Below the pieces are notes generated by a model that saw only the letters and a program-made list of their open reading frames with translations, was not told where the DNA came from and made no database searches. A stretch of 64,000 nucleotides of DNA, from contig JASAON010001630.1 of NCBI GenBank assembly GCA_030849065.1, positions 1 through 64,000 on the forward strand. The letters are read 5' to 3'. Source of the DNA: Jaenimonas drosophilae (lineage: Eukaryota > Euglenozoa > Kinetoplastea > Trypanosomatida > Trypanosomatidae). Shown here one piece after another: positions 27,664 through 35,721 of the stretch. The number at the start of each line of letters is the position of its first letter. Position 1 is the first letter of the stretch. The translations under genes and the position numbers were made by a program.

Positions 27664-28884
27664 TTAGGTAGCAGTAAGCTTTGCGGCGGCATTCTCCCTA
27701 ATGAAGGTTTCCACCTCAGGTGAGTGAACGAAGTCCTCCACCACCTCCATATCATCCAATTGTGGGCAGGGAAACATCAAAATGGCTGCAATATCGCCAA
27801 GCTGTGCCAGTTGCTCCCCAGTAACGTGATGACTGGAAAAGATGCTGACCTTCGATCCACCCTGCTTAACAAAATGGAGTAGTGATAGAAAAAAGCGGCG
27901 CACAATGGGGTCTGGTGAGCGGAACACCGCATCGCTGACCATGATGGTGCCAATGGCACCGTATTGCGCAGCGTAGAAGACGCACTGTGCTGTGTAAACG
28001 CATCGGTCAGGGTCACGGCTGATGAGTGTTTGGAACTCGTCCCATGTTCGCAGATCAGAAGAGCATCGAGTGGTTTCCATGCGTGCCGAAACTGCTCCGT
28101 CGTTGAATGCCTCCTTGAGCCCACCAATGGTGTTGGAGTGAACCTTCACCAACAGAAATTTGTTGAGATTGGTCGCCACAATTTTCAGAGGGCCCTGTTC
28201 CTGATGAAGTGTCGCGTTGCGCATGTACTCGTAGAACTCCTCACGGACGTGACCCGGAGAACAGATCAATACCAGCTTCACTTTCTCAAAGTCTACGTGT
28301 GTGAGGATTGCATCTAAGACTTGCTTGAAGAAGCGTTGAATGCTACGATCACGTGATGTTCCATCATTCTTGTGTTTCTTTGCAATGGTGACGTCCAGCT
28401 TTGCCTTGACATGGATGAAGGAGTTGGCTACGACGAGAAGCTGCGCCTCGCCAAAATTCATAAGAATGGCCACCGTATCCGCCCTGGATTCCTGTTGGCA
28501 GGCCTCCTTCAGACGCTCATCTGCGATATCATCCCATTCACGCTTTACCACCGTCACTTCCTGAGGAGGGTAGGAATGAATGGTGAGGGTGTGATGGGCC
28601 CCGAGCTTCACAAAGGATGATTCTGTCGTATTGACGCCTTGCACTCGCACCTCATCCGGATTGAAGGCGACGTCCTTGACATCTACCTGCAACATCAGCA
28701 TCTTCATCTCTGCACCAATGTTTCCAATCTCGCGCTCCTTTACAACCTTTCGCTTCGTTCGTGTGCGAACTGAATCGCCGCGGATGATGAAGTTGTATAA
28801 GTGCCAGAGATCCTCTGAGGAAGCCACAGATAGCGTCACTTCAGTAGTTCCATCGGGATTCAGCTTCTTGCGTATCAAGCGCAT
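27664..28884 (-). CDS. PELO: Pelota/Dom34, ribosome rescue factor
   Basis: The 406-residue protein is an eRF1 paralogue that with HBS1 splits stalled ribosomes (no-go and non-stop decay). The N-terminal Sm-like domain has the family text DLWHLYNFIIRGDSVRTRTK and RKVVKEREIGNIGAEMKMLM. The central domain has VKLVLICSPGHVREEFYEYM, and the C-terminal domain AAQYGAIGTIMVSDAVFRS and SKVSIFSSHHVTGEQLAQLG. The GGQ loop of eRF1 is absent, as expected. The length is close to other Pelota proteins. The ATG at 28884 (MRLIRKKLNPDG) matches the usual N-terminus. Confidence 0.95.
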   Translation of the reverse strand: MRLIRKKLNPDGTTEVTLSVASSEDLWHLYNFIIRGDSVRTRTKRKVVKEREIGNIGAEMKMLMLQVDVKDVAFNPDEVRVQGVNTTESSFVKLGAHHTLTIHSYPPQEVTVVKREWDDIADERLKEACQQESRADTVAILMNFGEAQLLVVANSFIHVKAKLDVTIAKKHKNDGTSRDRSIQRFFKQVLDAILTHVDFEKVKLVLICSPGHVREEFYEYMRNATLHQEQGPLKIVATNLNKFLLVKVHSNTIGGLKEAFNDGAVSARMETTRCSSDLRTWDEFQTLISRDPDRCVYTAQCVFYAAQYGAIGTIMVSDAVFRSPDPIVRRFFLSLLHFVKQGGSKVSIFSSHHVTGEQLAQLGDIAAILMFPCPQLDDMEVVEDFVHSPEVETFIRENAAAKLTAT

Positions 28885-29087
28885 TCAACTAACTACGCAA
28901 CCCGTAACAGCTAAGAAAGCACAGAAACATCAACGAGAACCAAATGTGAAGTGACAGTTGCCAATACCGACGTGGGTTACATGCCATTCATGTAGAGTAC
29001 CATCCACATGGTGTTCTGGAAGCACGAATCAGAAAATCGAAGCACTTAAGCGTTGGAGTATTAGCATGAGGAGAATAAAAAACGCTG

Positions 29088-30092
29088 CTACAAATGGCTG
29101 TTCATGAGTGCCCGCAGCTTTTCGTCAAGATGAAGATGGTGCGCGAGAGAGCAAATCGTCTCCTGACAATCTCCAGGGAAGAAGGCATCGCGACCGCATT
29201 CAGGGTGAGCATCATAGGAGCCGTACTGTGCGTATCCATCGCTGCTACTGCTGCTCCCGTCGTTGCTCTGTACTTCTGATGAGATTTCATCAATTGAGCT
29301 TCTCCGTGGGAGCGGAGGATCGGATGGAAATCGAAACATGTAACCACCAACCCGCTCTCGGTTGATCACGATGCGCGGAACTGAATCATCCACTTGCAGA
29401 GGAAACGCTGCAAAGGGGTGCACCTGAAGGGATGTACCAATGATGATGACTAATTTGGCACGCGGCGGATCATCTGTGAAGGATGCTGTGAACGAATCGG
29501 GCAGCTGCTCTCCAAAAAATACAACCGCGGGCTTCACAATTCCACCGCAGGAGAGGCAGTGGGGAATTTGGCCCTTGCGCGACTCCTCGCGGCACATCGC
29601 CACCTCACAGGGCTCGTGGCAGTCAATGCAGGCGGCGCGGCTAAAGGTTCCATGAGCCTCCACAAGCAATTCTTCTGGAATGCCTGCTGCTCTCTCGAGA
29701 CCATCAATGTTCTGCGTACAACACCGCAGCAGCCGACCTTCTTCTGCTAACAACCGAATAAAGTAATGTACCGCGGTTGGCTTATAATTTCCTGGCCATA
29801 GATTCATATCATTGGCGATGGCGTAGAATATGTGCGGCCGCTCTCGGAGGAGGTTGAGTGAAAAAGCATCCGACGGCTCATCTAGTTCGTAGCGTGAGAG
29901 ATTGGCGTAGATACCATGTGTGGGCGATCGAAAGTCTGGAATGCCTGCACCAACACTGATGCCAGCACCAACCAGAACAAGAATATCTCGAACATCGTTA
30001 GAGAGGATGTAGTTGGCAACGCTTTGGAGTGACGCATCCCCCAGCACGTGACGTGTCGTCTCAGCAGACACGACGTCAGATTTGTCTTGCAT
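29088..30092 (-). CDS. SIR2: Sirtuin (SIR2-family NAD-dependent protein deacylase)
   Basis: The 334-residue class I-type sirtuin has the NAD site VGAGISVGAGIPDFRSP (from about residue 41), the catalytic region TQNIDGLERAAG and AHGTF, and a zinc module with CIDCHEP and CLSCGGIVKP. FFGEQLPDSF and GTSLQVHPFA complete the fold. A Ser-rich insertion (SNDGSSSSSDGYAQ, about residue 278) and an acidic C-terminal tail follow. The protein ends in SHL, which fits the relaxed PTS1 consensus. It is closest in type to kinetoplastid SIR2rp1. The start ATG at 30092 is 3 nt after the predicted acceptor. Confidence 0.94.
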   Translation of the reverse strand: MQDKSDVVSAETTRHVLGDASLQSVANYILSNDVRDILVLVGAGISVGAGIPDFRSPTHGIYANLSRYELDEPSDAFSLNLLRERPHIFYAIANDMNLWPGNYKPTAVHYFIRLLAEEGRLLRCCTQNIDGLERAAGIPEELLVEAHGTFSRAACIDCHEPCEVAMCREESRKGQIPHCLSCGGIVKPAVVFFGEQLPDSFTASFTDDPPRAKLVIIIGTSLQVHPFAAFPLQVDDSVPRIVINRERVGGYMFRFPSDPPLPRRSSIDEISSEVQSNDGSSSSSDGYAQYGSYDAHPECGRDAFFPGDCQETICSLAHHLHLDEKLRALMNSHL

Positions 30093-30095
30093 GGT

Positions 30096-30121
30096 CTACC
30101 AAATCGACAAGAAAAAGGGAG
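30096..30121 (-). promoter_or_regulatory. Predicted trans-splice acceptor of the sirtuin gene
   Basis: The minus strand reads TCTCCCTTTTTCTTGTC, then GATTTGGTAG, with the AG at 30097-30096. It is the first AG after the tract and leaves a leader of only 3 nt before the ATG. Confidence 0.5.
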
Positions 30122-30130
30122 AATACATAC

Positions 30131-30156
30131 GTGTGTGTGTGTGTGTGTGTGTGTGT
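30131..30156. repeat. (GT)13 microsatellite, (CA)n on the transcribed strand
   Basis: A perfect dinucleotide run lies immediately upstream of the sirtuin pyrimidine tract. Confidence 0.95.
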
Positions 30157-30254
30157 TTGATGGATGTGGTCAACAATACGAGCATTGTCACCACAATGTA
30201 ACAGCGGTGGTGCAGCACCACCTTGAAAAAGAGGCAAGTTGATGTTCACATACA

Positions 30255-30740
30255 TCAAAATTGGGAAGCCGTGCGCATCTTTCGATACTTTCCCGTAGGG
30301 GCCTCTTTGGACATGTTCTGGTGCTGGTGGAAGGAGCTGTTCTGCTGACTGCGTGGATCTGCAGTCCCAGAGTAGCAACCGCTGTGATATCGCATCTCAA
30401 TCCTTCCACCACGCCGCACCGTCATGGCATCGCCCAAGTTAGCAAACGGTTTCTTACACTCGCGACACAGATGGCCAAGATCACGCGCAGTCACAGACCG
30501 TTCCTGAGTGGCCCAGTAAGTGTTTGATGCTGAGGTAGTCATGGTGAGCTCTCGCTTACCATGCTGAATACACACAGTGAGAAAGTGGGAAGAGGCAGAA
30601 ACGATGGGTGTGAAGGCAACTTGTGACCCAGCAAGAGGCGAGAGTTCACCCAACAACCTCGTCCATCCCCACAGGACATCTTCAAGCCTCGAACGCAGTA
30701 ACACATTTTCAGTGTCGTGCGAATGATATACAGAAACCAT
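30255..30740 (-). CDS. Small zinc-finger-like hypothetical protein
   Basis: The 161-residue protein has one recognisable element, a treble-clef-like motif near residues 91-122: HLCRECKKPFANLGDAMTVR with RYHSGCYSG after it (C-x2-C ... H-x2-C), as in small PARP- or LIM-like fingers. The N-terminal 80 residues are uncharacterised and the C-terminus is basic and Gln/His-rich. The start is the ATG at 30740 (MVSVYHSHDTENVL), since the frame beyond begins with TTG. It lies 61 nt from the LDAH gene, a tight spacing. The function is unknown; the spacing of Cys and His is the main evidence for a real protein. Confidence 0.6.
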   Translation of the reverse strand: MVSVYHSHDTENVLLRSRLEDVLWGWTRLLGELSPLAGSQVAFTPIVSASSHFLTVCIQHGKRELTMTTSASNTYWATQERSVTARDLGHLCRECKKPFANLGDAMTVRRGGRIEMRYHSGCYSGTADPRSQQNSSFHQHQNMSKEAPTGKYRKMRTASQF

Positions 30741-30800
30741 CTTTAGGTGATGTAAGGAAGCATGCACCCTGCACAAATGGCACCAAACGTGCTCGTGTGC

Positions 30801-31742
30801 TTAGTTTGCGAGGTATGGAAGAATCGCGTTGCGCACGACAATACCATTGTGAGAAATGCACCATGCATGTTTGACTGATGCATCCTCTTCCATGATGTAA
30901 GCGCGAAGATCGGTGCACGTGTCACGAATCTCCTCAGAAAAGTTTGGTGGTGCCCACCCGTCCTTCTTGACGTAGTACATGACCAGCTTCTTCTGATGGT
31001 GTTGGAGGAGCATCGCATCTGGTTGCTGCAGCATGCGATACTCATCCATCGAGAGAAAGAAGATATTCATGATGGCTGGGCGATGAAGTTTGGTGGCAAT
31101 TGCCTCCTGAAGGCTGGAGTTTAAGTGTGGCGAGTCACGACGCACCAGCGCTCGCTTGACGGCGGTGGGCAGCGAGACGATGAGGCTCCCCATGTAAGTA
31201 ACCGCCCACTGCAGCACCGGCGTGCCCCAAAAGAACATTCCTTTGCCATTGGGCGACTCACCAATGCGTGAAATGACCGGGCAAAGGCCAAAGTAACGCT
31301 GGAAGCAGCTAAATCGCGCAAGCATCTGCAGCCCCACGAACCCACCCACACTGTGGCCACCAACGTACACACTCTCTGGATATGCACCACAAGTGGTGGA
31401 TGGTGTCAGTATAGCGGTGCAGAAGGCTGCCGCTGTGTCAATTTGCTCCTGCAACGAAAATAGGCGACCGTGGTTGTGATCGGCGGTGAGACTGTGGCCC
31501 GCGAAGCCCATCACAAGTACATCAAAGCCCTCCTGGACGAGCTCTCCGCAAAAGTCCCTGTAGAACTCCACCATTCCTGGATTACCAGGAAAAAAGATGA
31601 GCAACTTCGTGCCGATTGTCTCAGTCGTTGAGGTGGAGTAATCGAGGAGAGTAGAGAGGAGATGCCGCCTTGACTGCAGTACCTCCACGGTGGCATTCGG
31701 AGAGATTGGCGAGGTCCATAGCTGAACCTCACAATCAGCCAT
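30801..31742 (-). CDS. LDAH: LDAH-type alpha/beta hydrolase (lipid-droplet-associated hydrolase)
   Basis: The 313-residue alpha/beta hydrolase of the LDAH family is recognised by the oxyanion-side block LLIFFPGNPGMVEFYRDFCG (GNPG about residues 53-56), the nucleophile elbow GGHSVGGF (Ser131) and a C-terminal catalytic His in VKHAWCISHNGIVV. LDAH proteins sit on lipid droplets and are implicated in neutral-lipid or sterol-ester turnover. A membrane-proximal hydrophobic segment (MGSLIVSLPTAVKRALV) could serve for droplet attachment. The start ATG is at 31742. The family is firm, the substrate is not. Confidence 0.87.
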   Translation of the reverse strand: MADCEVQLWTSPISPNATVEVLQSRRHLLSTLLDYSTSTTETIGTKLLIFFPGNPGMVEFYRDFCGELVQEGFDVLVMGFAGHSLTADHNHGRLFSLQEQIDTAAAFCTAILTPSTTCGAYPESVYVGGHSVGGFVGLQMLARFSCFQRYFGLCPVISRIGESPNGKGMFFWGTPVLQWAVTYMGSLIVSLPTAVKRALVRRDSPHLNSSLQEAIATKLHRPAIMNIFFLSMDEYRMLQQPDAMLLQHHQKKLVMYYVKKDGWAPPNFSEEIRDTCTDLRAYIMEEDASVKHAWCISHNGIVVRNAILPYLAN

Positions 31743-32131
31743 CCTTCACTTCACGATGCTACACCAGAACATCAAGAATAGGGAGAAGATAGGGAAGATG
31801 ACGTGGAGCACCATTTCTCAATAATTCATCAGTGGCGCAACAATCTACGGCAAGATTATCAGAAAGTGAAGAAGTTTGCTCCGTGGGAACAGCCAGATCG
31901 GCGGCGAGGGCTCCGCATATGTCGCCATGATTCATCAGCCTTGAAGAAGCCATTATGCACAGAACGAAAAGATACTGAAATCGCACGAGGATGTGCATTG
32001 GTGCGCATTAACTGATTATCATCAACGTCGCTCACGGACCGAAGATTTCAGCGCTAGAAATAATTGGGTCGGAAGAATCCCTTCCAAAAATGAATGTTTG
32101 TACCCCTTCCATATATATTTCACAAAAGGAG
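31743..32131. other. Intergenic region with one possible small ORF
   Basis: Only the 64-codon frame described separately stands out. Confidence 0.4.
31759..31953 (-). CDS. Possible small protein (64 residues)
   Basis: A short frame begins MASSRLMNHGDICGALAADL and ends YLLPILDVLV. It is acidic and Leu-rich, and follows a plausible acceptor (ATTTCAG, then a T/C-rich stretch). It fills the otherwise empty spacer between adenosine kinase and LDAH. I recognise no family, so this could be chance. Confidence 0.35.
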   Translation of the reverse strand: MASSRLMNHGDICGALAADLAVPTEQTSSLSDNLAVDCCATDELLRNGAPRHLPYLLPILDVLV

Positions 32132-33157
32132 TTAGTACTCTGGCTTGGCGGGGTAGGTGCAGCCATCGTGCTGGATGATGACACCAGCGGCGTAGTTGCC
32201 AGCAGCGCAGCAATCTGCGATGGCCTTACCCTGGGCGTAGTGAGCCAGGAATCCACCAACAAAGGAATCGCCTGCTCCGTTGGTATCCACAATGAGGCTC
32301 TGCTCAATTGGCTTCACCGCCACGCTTCCATCCGAGCCGTTGCTTGACTTGAAGATGGTTGGCTTGCTTCCCTGGGTGAAAACAACGAGACGCTCCGTGC
32401 CGTTGTATGGAATATCGCGGAGGACGTGGGCGGCAATGGATTCGAGGTCCTCCGTCTCCCACCCCATCGTCTTGGAGAGCACACGGGCTTCATCGTCGTT
32501 ACCGAAGAGAATATCCACATACTCCAGCGCCTGACGAAGGTTGTCGGTGAAGAACTGCACCACAAAAGGAGCTGAGAGATTCATCATGAACTTTCCGTTG
32601 GCTGCACGAGCAGCCTTGGCCACCTGCATCACGTAATTGATATCCAACGTGAGGGTAAAGCCGGTAAGATAAAAGAGCTTGGCATCTTTCAAAGAGGCAA
32701 GGACGGCCTCACTGGCCATGTGCTCCGCTGAAAGACAGTTTGCCGCTGCCAAGTTGGCCACAAGTGACCGCTCCTTGCCCGAGATGCATACGGCGCAGGA
32801 TCCCGTTGGCTCCTTCCTAGTGCACTCCACCACCATGTGCACGCCGTCCTTCTCTGCAGCCGATCGAAGAATATTTCCGTACTTGTCATCCGCAATGCAG
32901 CCAACGTACGAGACGAAGTCTCCCATTGGGGCCTGGGCCATCCACTGCGCCACACGCGCGGTGTTGAGACCAGAGCCTCCGGGAACATACGTCACGTTCG
33001 GCTGCTCCTCCAGCTCAGCAAAGATGCCAGCCTGCTCAGGAGTTACCAAAGAAGCTGCGGCCTTCTCAACCTTGTACTTGGAGAAGAAGTCATCGCCAAC
33101 CGCGGCAGAAATATCGAGGAGTGGATTGCACTGAATATAGAGCTTTTGAAAAGACAT
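32132..33157 (-). CDS. ADK: Adenosine kinase
   Basis: The 341-residue PfkB-family kinase phosphorylates adenosine to AMP with ATP, the second purine-salvage route next to the APRT genes at 21-22 kb. The N-terminal text (QCNPLLDISAAVGDDFFSKY) and the substrate region (VPGGSGLNTARVAQWM) are typical. The anion hole and catalytic base lie in VDTNGAGDSFVGGFLAHYAQG near the C-terminus. ISGKERSLVANLAAAN is also conserved in kinetoplastid enzymes. The length is normal (about 345). There is no PTS1 (it ends AKPEY), so it is probably cytosolic. Codon bias is strong, suggesting good expression. The start ATG is at 33157. Confidence 0.96.
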   Translation of the reverse strand: MSFQKLYIQCNPLLDISAAVGDDFFSKYKVEKAAASLVTPEQAGIFAELEEQPNVTYVPGGSGLNTARVAQWMAQAPMGDFVSYVGCIADDKYGNILRSAAEKDGVHMVVECTRKEPTGSCAVCISGKERSLVANLAAANCLSAEHMASEAVLASLKDAKLFYLTGFTLTLDINYVMQVAKAARAANGKFMMNLSAPFVVQFFTDNLRQALEYVDILFGNDDEARVLSKTMGWETEDLESIAAHVLRDIPYNGTERLVVFTQGSKPTIFKSSNGSDGSVAVKPIEQSLIVDTNGAGDSFVGGFLAHYAQGKAIADCCAAGNYAAGVIIQHDGCTYPAKPEY

Positions 33158-33564
33158 GATTCAAGTGTGTGTAGCTGTATATAGGTGTATGCGTGTATAT
33201 GGTGGGGAAAATGCTTGCGCACGAGCTGCAGAGCTTGAGATTCAGAAGAAGGGCAATAAAGCGAATACATACATGTATGTACGGGTGTATGAATATGCAT
33301 GTGTGTGTGTGTGCGTGCTGCTCCTCGACTAAGAGAGAAGGTTTTTGCGCTGTTGTTTTGGAGAACAACAAGAAATAAGTGTAATCGGGACGCTCCGTTT
33401 ATATGAAGGTGGGAGTCAAGAGTACTTGCCTCCAACACGTGACGGGCTTTGTATCCCCATTTGGCATAACACCAGAAACCCATATCCCAATTGATATGAA
33501 CACAACATGGCAAGCACCACTGTGCACTACACAAACACATGTTGAAGTACCTGCCAGTAACACC
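33158..33564. other. Intergenic region
   Basis: It contains a short GT repeat at 33301-33313 on the plus strand and A/G-rich patches (33320-33380) that could form the adenosine kinase acceptor region. I see no gene. Confidence 0.4.
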
Positions 33565-34560
33565 TTAATCAGATTCTCCCTCACCAGCTTCCATCCGCTC
33601 CATAAATTCTTGTAACGTCCGCTCCAGTCCTTCCTGGACAGAGATCTTCGGGCACCATCCATCCAGGACACGTTGAGCTTTGGTGATGTCAGGGCAACGC
33701 TGCTGCGGGTCGTCCGATGCTGGGGGGCAATACACAATCTTCGATTTGGTTCCTGGAACGAGCTTAATGGCCTTCTCACCCATCTCAAGCACGGAGTACT
33801 CCTCGGGGTTGCCCAGATTCACAGGTCCGATTTCTGTTGGATGCTGCATAAGCCGCCAGAAACCTTCCAGCAAATCATCAACGTACTGAAAAGAGCGAGT
33901 GATCGCTCCGGTTCCATATATCGTGATGGGATCCCCTCTAAGGGCTTGGGCCAGAAAGTTAGAAATAATTCTTCCATCGTTGAAGCACATGCGCGGTCCG
34001 TAGGTGTTGAAGATGCGAGCAACACGGATCTTTGTCTGGTGCTGACGGTGGAAATCAAAGCACAGAGCCTCTGCGCAACGCTTCGCCTCGTCGTAGCAGC
34101 TGCGCACCCCGGTGCAGTTCACGTTGCCCCAGTAGTCCTCTCGCTGGGGGCTAACCAGCGGGTCTCCATACACCTCGGACGTGGAGGCGATGAGCACAGG
34201 ACAGTCGTGTTGGGTTGCCAATTGAAGAACGTGGTGGGTTCCGTTAACAGTTGTCAGAACCGTGCCAATGGGATCTCGCTGGTAGTGCACTGGGGAGGCC
34301 GGGCAGGCAAGATGAATGATGAAGTTGAAAGGCGTCGAGCGGCACACAACTTCGTCTGGGAAGGCATGTCGCACATCGTGATGAACTAGATGGAAGTTGG
34401 GGTTGTTGCGGTGCGGCAGTGTGTTGCGTTCAGATCCTGTGTAGAAGTTATCCATGACAGTAACATCGTAACCCTCCTTCAACGCACGATCCACGGCATG
34501 GCTTCCAATGAAGCCGGCTCCTCCGGTAATGAGGATGTACTTTCCAGAGCCTGGTTGCAT
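33565..34560 (-). CDS. UXS: UDP-xylose synthase (UDP-glucuronate decarboxylase)
   Basis: The 331-residue extended short-chain dehydrogenase/reductase converts UDP-glucuronate to UDP-xylose using bound NAD. The NAD motif ITGGAGFIGSHAVD is at residues 11-24, the Ser/Thr site is in IASTSEVYGDP and the catalytic Tyr/Lys in SCYDEAKRCAEAL. The family blocks RIFNTYGPRMCFNDGRIISN and SFQYVDDLLEG identify UXS rather than a generic epimerase. The start is the ATG at 34560 (MQPGSGKYILIT), since the long upstream extension contains pyrimidine-tract sequence and no homology. UDP-xylose feeds glycan synthesis. Some kinetoplastids lack the enzyme. Confidence 0.93.
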   Translation of the reverse strand: MQPGSGKYILITGGAGFIGSHAVDRALKEGYDVTVMDNFYTGSERNTLPHRNNPNFHLVHHDVRHAFPDEVVCRSTPFNFIIHLACPASPVHYQRDPIGTVLTTVNGTHHVLQLATQHDCPVLIASTSEVYGDPLVSPQREDYWGNVNCTGVRSCYDEAKRCAEALCFDFHRQHQTKIRVARIFNTYGPRMCFNDGRIISNFLAQALRGDPITIYGTGAITRSFQYVDDLLEGFWRLMQHPTEIGPVNLGNPEEYSVLEMGEKAIKLVPGTKSKIVYCPPASDDPQQRCPDITKAQRVLDGWCPKISVQEGLERTLQEFMERMEAGEGESD

Positions 34561-34958
34561 GCTATGTGGCTGATGGCAAAAGGGAGTATTGTGTGAAGAT
34601 GAGCCATCGACCAATGGAGCGGGTGTCAGCAACACAGGAAAAGGATCATTGAGATGAAGATGAAGGAAGAAAAGAAGAGGTTTGCTGATGGGAGCTCTTG
34701 GTACACGAATGAAGGCACATGTAGCGCAAGGGCTGCATGAATGACAACAAATAGAGTGATATGTGTTATTCTTCACTGACCACGCCACCACGATGGCTTC
34801 CAAGCCCTTCGTTGTCAGCTCTCCCCACATCCGCGGAAGAGGTGCACGTGCATGACAGTATCGTCCCCCCAGCCCCTCACGGTTGCTTCTCTTATGGTGG
34901 GTAGTGGTGGAAAAGCGACAGACGTACGTGTGGTGCCAGCGACAACAACACGTGCACC
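34561..34958. other. Intergenic region
   Basis: A purine-rich plus-strand patch at about 34655-34682 is a pyrimidine tract for UXS on the transcribed strand; a following CATCAG near the ATG could be the acceptor. I see no gene. Confidence 0.4.
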
Positions 34959-35480
34959 TCACATGGGGCGGAACTTCACCTGAATGCCTGGAATAGATTT
35001 CAGCAACTGATTGAAGTACTGCTCAATATCCTTATCAAAGGCGCTTCCATGGGCCCACACCTCCACTAGCGTTGCCTCGCTGTACTGCCAATGTGGCTTA
35101 TGAGAGATGCGCACCACGTCGGCATACTTTTCACCCTTGCAGATTTTCGTGGAGAGCTCCTCGCCCAGAACCGCCGCCAGAGTACGCACGGCGGAGTCGC
35201 TGCATTGCACCTTTGTGCGAGGAAAGACGGAAAACCGCACGCCTTTTGTGTAGCTCTCAAACTTTGGCAACTTTTTTTCTCGTGAGAAGAAGATGGAGTC
35301 GTCGGCGGGAAGAAGGGTGATGTGAGGGAGTACATTTAGCGTGGCGAAGGCCTCCTCCATGGTAGAAACGTAGTCGAGCTCCGTCCATGCGGCATCGCCC
35401 TCTTTCGCGGCGTGGTTGTAATACACAAACCAGCGATCCTGGAGTGGATGGAGGGGCAAATCGCAGCTCTGCTCCGTCAT
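34959..35480 (-). CDS. Divergent eIF4E-family cap-binding protein
   Basis: The 173-residue protein keeps the eIF4E opening HPLQDRWFVYYNHAA, with AAWTELDYV aligning to the first cap-sandwich Trp (human W56). The second sandwich Trp (W102 in human PMWEDE) aligns with Phe in LPKFES, and the region of the eIF4G-contact Trp (W73) reads MEEAFATL. A conserved segment follows: SAVRTLAAVLGEEL. Kinetoplastids have six eIF4E paralogues (EIF4E1-6), of which EIF4E5 and EIF4E6 are short like this one; the paralogue assignment is not secure. The start is the ATG at 35480 (MTEQSCDLPLHPL); the upstream codon opening the frame is TTG. Confidence 0.75.
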   Translation of the reverse strand: MTEQSCDLPLHPLQDRWFVYYNHAAKEGDAAWTELDYVSTMEEAFATLNVLPHITLLPADDSIFFSREKKLPKFESYTKGVRFSVFPRTKVQCSDSAVRTLAAVLGEELSTKICKGEKYADVVRISHKPHWQYSEATLVEVWAHGSAFDKDIEQYFNQLLKSIPGIQVKFRPM

Positions 35481-35721
35481 GACTTCAACGTTGAGTCTTA
35501 GATGGATATCTATATAAAGCGGTCGAGGAAGCTCTCGAGGGACCTCTCCGATACTCTTGCAATGAGCGCAAAACAACTAGAGAAAGAAAAGAGAAGAACA
35601 CGCAAGTTCATGATGGCAGTGTACCAGCATGTGAGTAGATCCGCAGCCAATGGTGATTCTGGCACTGCAGCGTCTTGTGTTGTCCTTGATGATCATCAGC
35701 GTCACCTCTTAAGAGAACAAT

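Noticed and set aside
33673..34389. 238-codon plus-strand frame opposite UDP-xylose synthase.
   Set aside because: It lies entirely within the antisense of a well-identified gene and shows no family match.
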